Shown: positions 12,255-15,483 of the stretch, piece after piece
Numbering within the stretch: the stretch's first letter is position 1
Layout of the letters: every line of letters begins with the position of its first letter
NCBI GenBank assembly: GCA_023451265.1
Contig: JAEYAG010000198.1
Location: forward strand, 1 to 15,483
Source: Actinomycetes bacterium
GTDB lineage: Bacteria > Actinomycetota > Actinomycetes > Actinomycetales > Microbacteriaceae
Direction of reading: 5' to 3'
DNA: 15,483 bases
Made by a program: the position numbers and the translations under genes
The notes under the pieces: generated by a model
Databases searched by the model: none
Seen by the model: the letters and a program-made list of their open reading frames with translations, nothing else
Told to the model about the DNA's origin: nothing

Positions 12255-15200
12255 ATCCTTGTCGAAGCGGTTGTCGACGGTGACGTCGATCGTCGTGTCC
12301 TTGCCGATCGTCACGGTCGCGGGGTGCGATGCCGGGCTCCCGTCGACCGTCACACTGACCTGCGTCGCGCCACCGGTCTGCGTCTCGGTGACGATGCACT
12401 CCGCGTCGGTGGGGAGGTCGGTGTAGAGCACCGGGGCTCCCACACGCAGTGCACGCTCGGCGCCGCCCGGGATCTCGATGTCCTCACCGTGCCAGGTGCA
12501 TGCCAAGGTGACGGCGAACACGTCCGAACGATGCGCGTCGGCATCCGTCCCCGACACCGTCTTCGTGACCGAGACCTCACCCGCGGTGAACGTGTTCGAG
12601 ACGGTGACCAGGGCGGTGTCGTCGCCTCCCACGAGGTCGATCGTGCCGGTCGTCCCCTCCGTGGTGGTCGATTCGTCACCGGTCTGGATCGTGACCGTGG
12701 TGGAGTCGGCGAAGCCGGTCTCGGTCTCGGTTACCTCGCAGGTCGCGCCGACGGGCAGATCCGAGTAGGTCGTGCGGAACGAGTTCTCGGCGTTCAGCTC
12801 CCGCTCGGCGCCGCCCGGCACGACGAGGTCGGTGACCTCACGGTCGACCAGGTAGGTGCACTCCGCGGCGACGGTGAACGGTCCCGCGGCGCCGGGGTTC
12901 AGCAGGTTGCCTTCGCGCTCCTTGACGACATCGAACGACGCCAGGTCGAAGACGTTCGTCGCGGTGACGGTCACGCTGCTGATGTCTCCGGGCTCCGCCG
13001 GGCTCGCGATCGTGACCGCGCCGTCCACGGGGTCGAGAGCCGACGAGGTCGCTCCACCGGTCGTCTCCTCCGTCACGATGCAGTCGGTGCCGGCGGGATA
13101 CACGCCGAACGTCTGCGTATCGCCGCCGCGCAGCGCGAACTCCTCGTCGAGGAGCGTCTGCCCGTGGTAGGTGCAGGTCGCGGAGAACTGGAACGAGCCC
13201 GTCCCGTAGAGGTCGGCGCCCTCTCCCGTGACGACCTTCCCCACGGTCAGTGTGCCCGCGTCGTAACCGTTCGTGACCTCGATCTCCGCGGGGTCGATTC
13301 CGGGAGTGATCGTCGCCGTGCCGTCACCGTTGTCAACGACGTTGCTGCCGGTGATCACGATCTCGTCGGCGAAGAACTCGTCGGTCTCCGACAGCGCGCA
13401 CTCGGCGCCGACCGGGATCCGGTCCGCCGGGGCCGTCCAGGTCTCGCCGGCCTCGAGTGTGAACGAGAGCTCGGTCTCGCCCTCGTCGTCGAACGTCACC
13501 GGCATCCCCGTCGCGCTCGTGCACGACAGCGTGAAGGTGAACGGGCCGAACTCACCCTCGGTCGCCTCAGTGTCGACCTGCTTGGTGATCGACAGGCCGG
13601 TGAACTGGTAATCGTTCGTCAGGGTCGCGATCTGGGCCGCGGGGACCGGTGCCCCCGGGTCCTCCTGCGGAGCCGCCTGCGACACCTCGAGCGTCCTGGG
13701 AGAGCCCTCGCGACTCGTCTCACCGAACTCGCCGACCTCGCCCTGCTCGGTGACCGCGCAGGTCGTGCCCTCGGCGCTGAGCGGGATGCCGTCGACGCGG
13801 GCGGTGTAGCCGCCTTCCTCGTCGAGCGTGAGCACCGCCTGGGCCCCGAGATCCAGCGGGATGTCGCCCGCCGTGCAGGTCACGTCGGCGAGGAAGCTCG
13901 TCGGGGCGTAGCCGGCCGCCGGGCCGGTCACGACCTTCTCGACCTGGATCGAGCCGAACCGCAGATGGCTGGCCACGGCGCTCGGGGCGATCTTGCGGAA
14001 GGTGCTCTCGGTGGTGAACTGGTACTTCACGCCGTACTGGTTCCAGACGAGCTCATCGGCAGCCGGGACCGTCGACGACGCACCGTCGGGAACCTCCGCG
14101 GACTCCAGGCGGTTGACCGTGGAGAAGGTGACGTCCGCGGCCTGGCCGGGGTTGAGGGCGCCCGCCGCCGTCGTGCGGAAGTCGAGGCGGACCCGGATGC
14201 CGGTGACGGCCGACCAGTCGGTATCGGCATCCACCGCCTCCCACACCTCGCCGCTCTGCTCGCACACGGGGCTCGTCGTGAGGCCCGTCCACGTGCCGAC
14301 GCAGACGTTCGCGCTCGTCGTGACCTGCACGGTCTGCGTCGTCCCCGCGGGGGCCACGACCTTGAGCGAGTCGGCGACCAGCTCGGGACGCAGCTGCGAT
14401 CCGCGGGACGTCCCCGAGATCAGCAGCGTGTCATGCGGGTTCGGCAGCTGATCGAAGATCGTCATCTCGGCGACCGGGACCGTCCCGGCGTTGACGTTGT
14501 GGAGCACCCAGTCGTCCTCGCCGTCGGCCTGCGAGTTCGCAACGCACGGCGACCGGAAGTACGCCGTGCCGCCGACCACGAGGTTCTGCAGGCAGACCGC
14601 ATCCGGCGACCCCGGCTTGTAGGCGCCGGGCAGCGAGCCCGCCACGCCCTTGACGGTGTACAGGTTCGATCCCGAGACGACGCCGACGTAGTCGGTCGTG
14701 CCGCATGTCGTCGGATCGTTCTGCCAGTCCGAGGTCGTCGACCAGCCCTGCACGGTGTTGCGGCACGACGTGAGGGACTCCTCCGTGCCGACCGTCATCG
14801 TGTTGATCGCGCGCTCGCCCTGCGACAGGCCGGGCTGCAGCTCGAGGTAGACCCTGATCGTGAAGATCTCTCCCGGCTTCATCCGGTCGCCGCCTTCCGG
14901 CCACGTGAACGTGATGGCGCTGCCGGCCTCGTTCAGGGCGACGGAGACGTCGTCGGACAGCAGTCCGTCGGCGGCTTTCGTGAAGACGGGAGCCGGCGTG
15001 TCCAGGTACTGCAGCTCGGCGGGCAGCGCATCGGTGAGCTCGGAGACCGTGAGGTACCCCGTGCCCGTGTTCTGGAAGGTCAGGTCGAACGGAACGGGGA
15101 CGCCGACCGAGACGAGCCGGTTGCCGTTGTTGCTGAGCTTGTTGACGGCGATCTCATGCGTCCCGGGCGACAGCGTGATCCGGGCGTCGGCATCCTTCTT

Positions 15201-15483
15201 CGCCGAGTCGTTGCCGTCGGTGCGCGTCGACTGCGAGGTCTGGGTGTTCGTCACGGCGTGATCGAAGGCGACCTCGTCGTCGGAGTCGCGATACGTGTCC
15301 CGCACGTGCACCGTGAACGCCGCCGACGCCGTCCAGTTGGCCGCGGGGAGCGTCGACGAGAACAGTCCGCCGTCGGCGCGCGTGAACGTGAAGCGGATGC
15401 CCTCGACCTGCGCCGCCGGGAGGTCCGGGAGCACAGCCGTGGCTCCGGCGCCGCCGAGGTGCCAGCTCGTGCCGTCGTGGAGG
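12147..15483 (-). CDS. Large wall-anchored surface protein with DUF5979/CnaB-like repeats, 5' end off the right edge
   Basis: The frame is open from the right edge to TGA at 12149-12147, showing the C-terminal 1,111 residues. The true start and signal peptide lie outside the window; the GTG at 15434 is internal. The N-terminal visible part (about 15482-13955) has two beta-rich domains of DUF11-like surface-protein type, for example VPFDLTFQNTGTGYLTVSE followed by LTDALPAELQYL, and a Cys-containing stretch with VAEMTIFDQLPNPHDTLL. Five tandem Ig-like repeats follow (13952-12258), then the sorting motif LAATG (12254-12240), a hydrophobic helix and RRRR at the end. This is the layout of a sortase-anchored protein exposed on the cell wall, probably an adhesin or pilin-like stalk. 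No pilin motif or neighbouring sortase gene is visible here. Ligand and host surface are unknown. Confidence 0.92.
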   Translation of the reverse strand, partial: LHDGTSWHLGGAGATAVLPDLPAAQVEGIRFTFTRADGGLFSSTLPAANWTASAAFTVHVRDTYRDSDDEVAFDHAVTNTQTSQSTRTDGNDSAKKDADARITLSPGTHEIAVNKLSNNGNRLVSVGVPVPFDLTFQNTGTGYLTVSELTDALPAELQYLDTPAPVFTKAADGLLSDDVSVALNEAGSAITFTWPEGGDRMKPGEIFTIRVYLELQPGLSQGERAINTMTVGTEESLTSCRNTVQGWSTTSDWQNDPTTCGTTDYVGVVSGSNLYTVKGVAGSLPGAYKPGSPDAVCLQNLVVGGTAYFRSPCVANSQADGEDDWVLHNVNAGTVPVAEMTIFDQLPNPHDTLLISGTSRGSQLRPELVADSLKVVAPAGTTQTVQVTTSANVCVGTWTGLTTSPVCEQSGEVWEAVDADTDWSAVTGIRVRLDFRTTAAGALNPGQAADVTFSTVNRLESAEVPDGASSTVPAADELVWNQYGVKYQFTTESTFRKIAPSAVASHLRFGSIQVEKVVTGPAAGYAPTSFLADVTCTAGDIPLDLGAQAVLTLDEEGGYTARVDGIPLSAEGTTCAVTEQGEVGEFGETSREGSPRTLEVSQAAPQEDPGAPVPAAQIATLTNDYQFTGLSITKQVDTEATEGEFGPFTFTLSCTSATGMPVTFDDEGETELSFTLEAGETWTAPADRIPVGAECALSETDEFFADEIVITGSNVVDNGDGTATITPGIDPAEIEVTNGYDAGTLTVGKVVTGEGADLYGTGSFQFSATCTYHGQTLLDEEFALRGGDTQTFGVYPAGTDCIVTEETTGGATSSALDPVDGAVTIASPAEPGDISSVTVTATNVFDLASFDVVKEREGNLLNPGAAGPFTVAAECTYLVDREVTDLVVPGGAERELNAENSFRTTYSDLPVGATCEVTETETGFADSTTVTIQTGDESTTTEGTTGTIDLVGGDDTALVTVSNTFTAGEVSVTKTVSGTDADAHRSDVFAVTLACTWHGEDIEIPGGAERALRVGAPVLYTDLPTDAECIVTETQTGGATQVSVTVDGSPASHPATVTIGKDTTIDVTVDNRFDKDLAATGGQLWSAGVVVAVILLGGGAALLLIRRRRQV
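12258..13952 (-). repeat. Five tandem DUF5979/CnaB-like domain repeats in the surface protein
   Basis: The repeats cover about 13952-13599, 13598-13257, 13256-12945, 12944-12582 and 12581-12258 (104-121 residues each). Every one follows the same plan: a first strand with Lys (VEKVV, ITKQV, VGKVV, VVKER, VTKTV), a Cys (VTCTA, LSCTS, ATCTY, AECTY, LACTW), a second Cys directly before a conserved Glu (CAVTE, CALSE, CIVTE, CEVTE, CIVTE) and a final strand with Asn (LTNDY, VTNGY, ATNVF, VSNTF, VDNRF). Their residues differ widely, so these are protein-level repeats and not DNA-level copies. Confidence 0.88.

Noticed and set aside
15432..15434. GTG as the start of the surface protein
   Set aside because: The frame stays open upstream to the window edge, no ribosome site precedes this GTG, and a secreted protein would need a signal peptide, which is absent after it.

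Overview
The window looks like chromosomal DNA from a high-GC Gram-positive actinobacterium. Microbacteriaceae, and Microbacterium in particular, is the best guess. The reasons are the strong G/C third-position bias, the GTG and possibly leaderless starts, a class E-type LAATG sorting signal on a surface protein, and dense GGATGCC/GGCATCC words. This taxonomic call is inference from style, not a database match. No rRNA, tRNA, CRISPR array, insertion sequence or phage gene is visible.

Layout, left to right. (1) At 1-2200 on the minus strand lies the end of a ProU/OpuA-type compatible-solute importer: an ATPase with CBS domains (proV-like) and, coupled by a TGATG overlap, its permease (proW-like), which runs off the left edge. 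A roughly 340-bp gap follows, holding several small perfect hairpins in the proV leader and the promoter/operator of the next operon. (2) At 2546-4502 on the plus strand is a compact operon of a YtrA-type GntR repressor, an ABC ATPase and an ABC-2-like membrane protein, each pair sharing a 4-bp ATGA overlap. A 28-bp dyad over the promoter suggests autoregulation. (3) At 4504-4827 (minus) is a short AroQ-type chorismate mutase, divergent from an AI-2E-family membrane transporter at 4922-6115 (plus). (4) At 6116-6361 is a non-coding repeat region: an inverted pair of REP-like units, then an exact-period 30-bp tandem repeat. (5) At 6362-8893 (minus) are a lactonase-family beta-propeller protein with an odd Pro/Gly/Met-rich insert and purA (adenylosuccinate synthetase), separated by a strong hairpin. 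(6) At 9126-11114 (minus) are two tandem aldo/keto reductases ending at a long hairpin. A LysR regulator (11191-12090, plus) is divergent from them and is their likely regulator. (7) At 12147 to the right edge (minus) is the C-terminal 1,111 residues of a large wall-anchored surface protein with five tandem Ig/CnaB-like (DUF5979-type) repeats, a LAATG motif, a membrane helix and an RRRR tail.

The genes are mostly housekeeping and transport modules rather than one pathway. Convergent gene pairs (4502/4504, 6115/6362, 12090/12147) all have strong stem-loops at the junction. The parts most worth a second look are the surface protein, whose five repeats each carry residues for both a disulfide and an isopeptide bond; the repeat region at 6158-6359; the structured proV leader; the long palindrome at 9024-9085; and the YtrA-type operator. 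I see no clear evidence for a wholly new multi-gene system.
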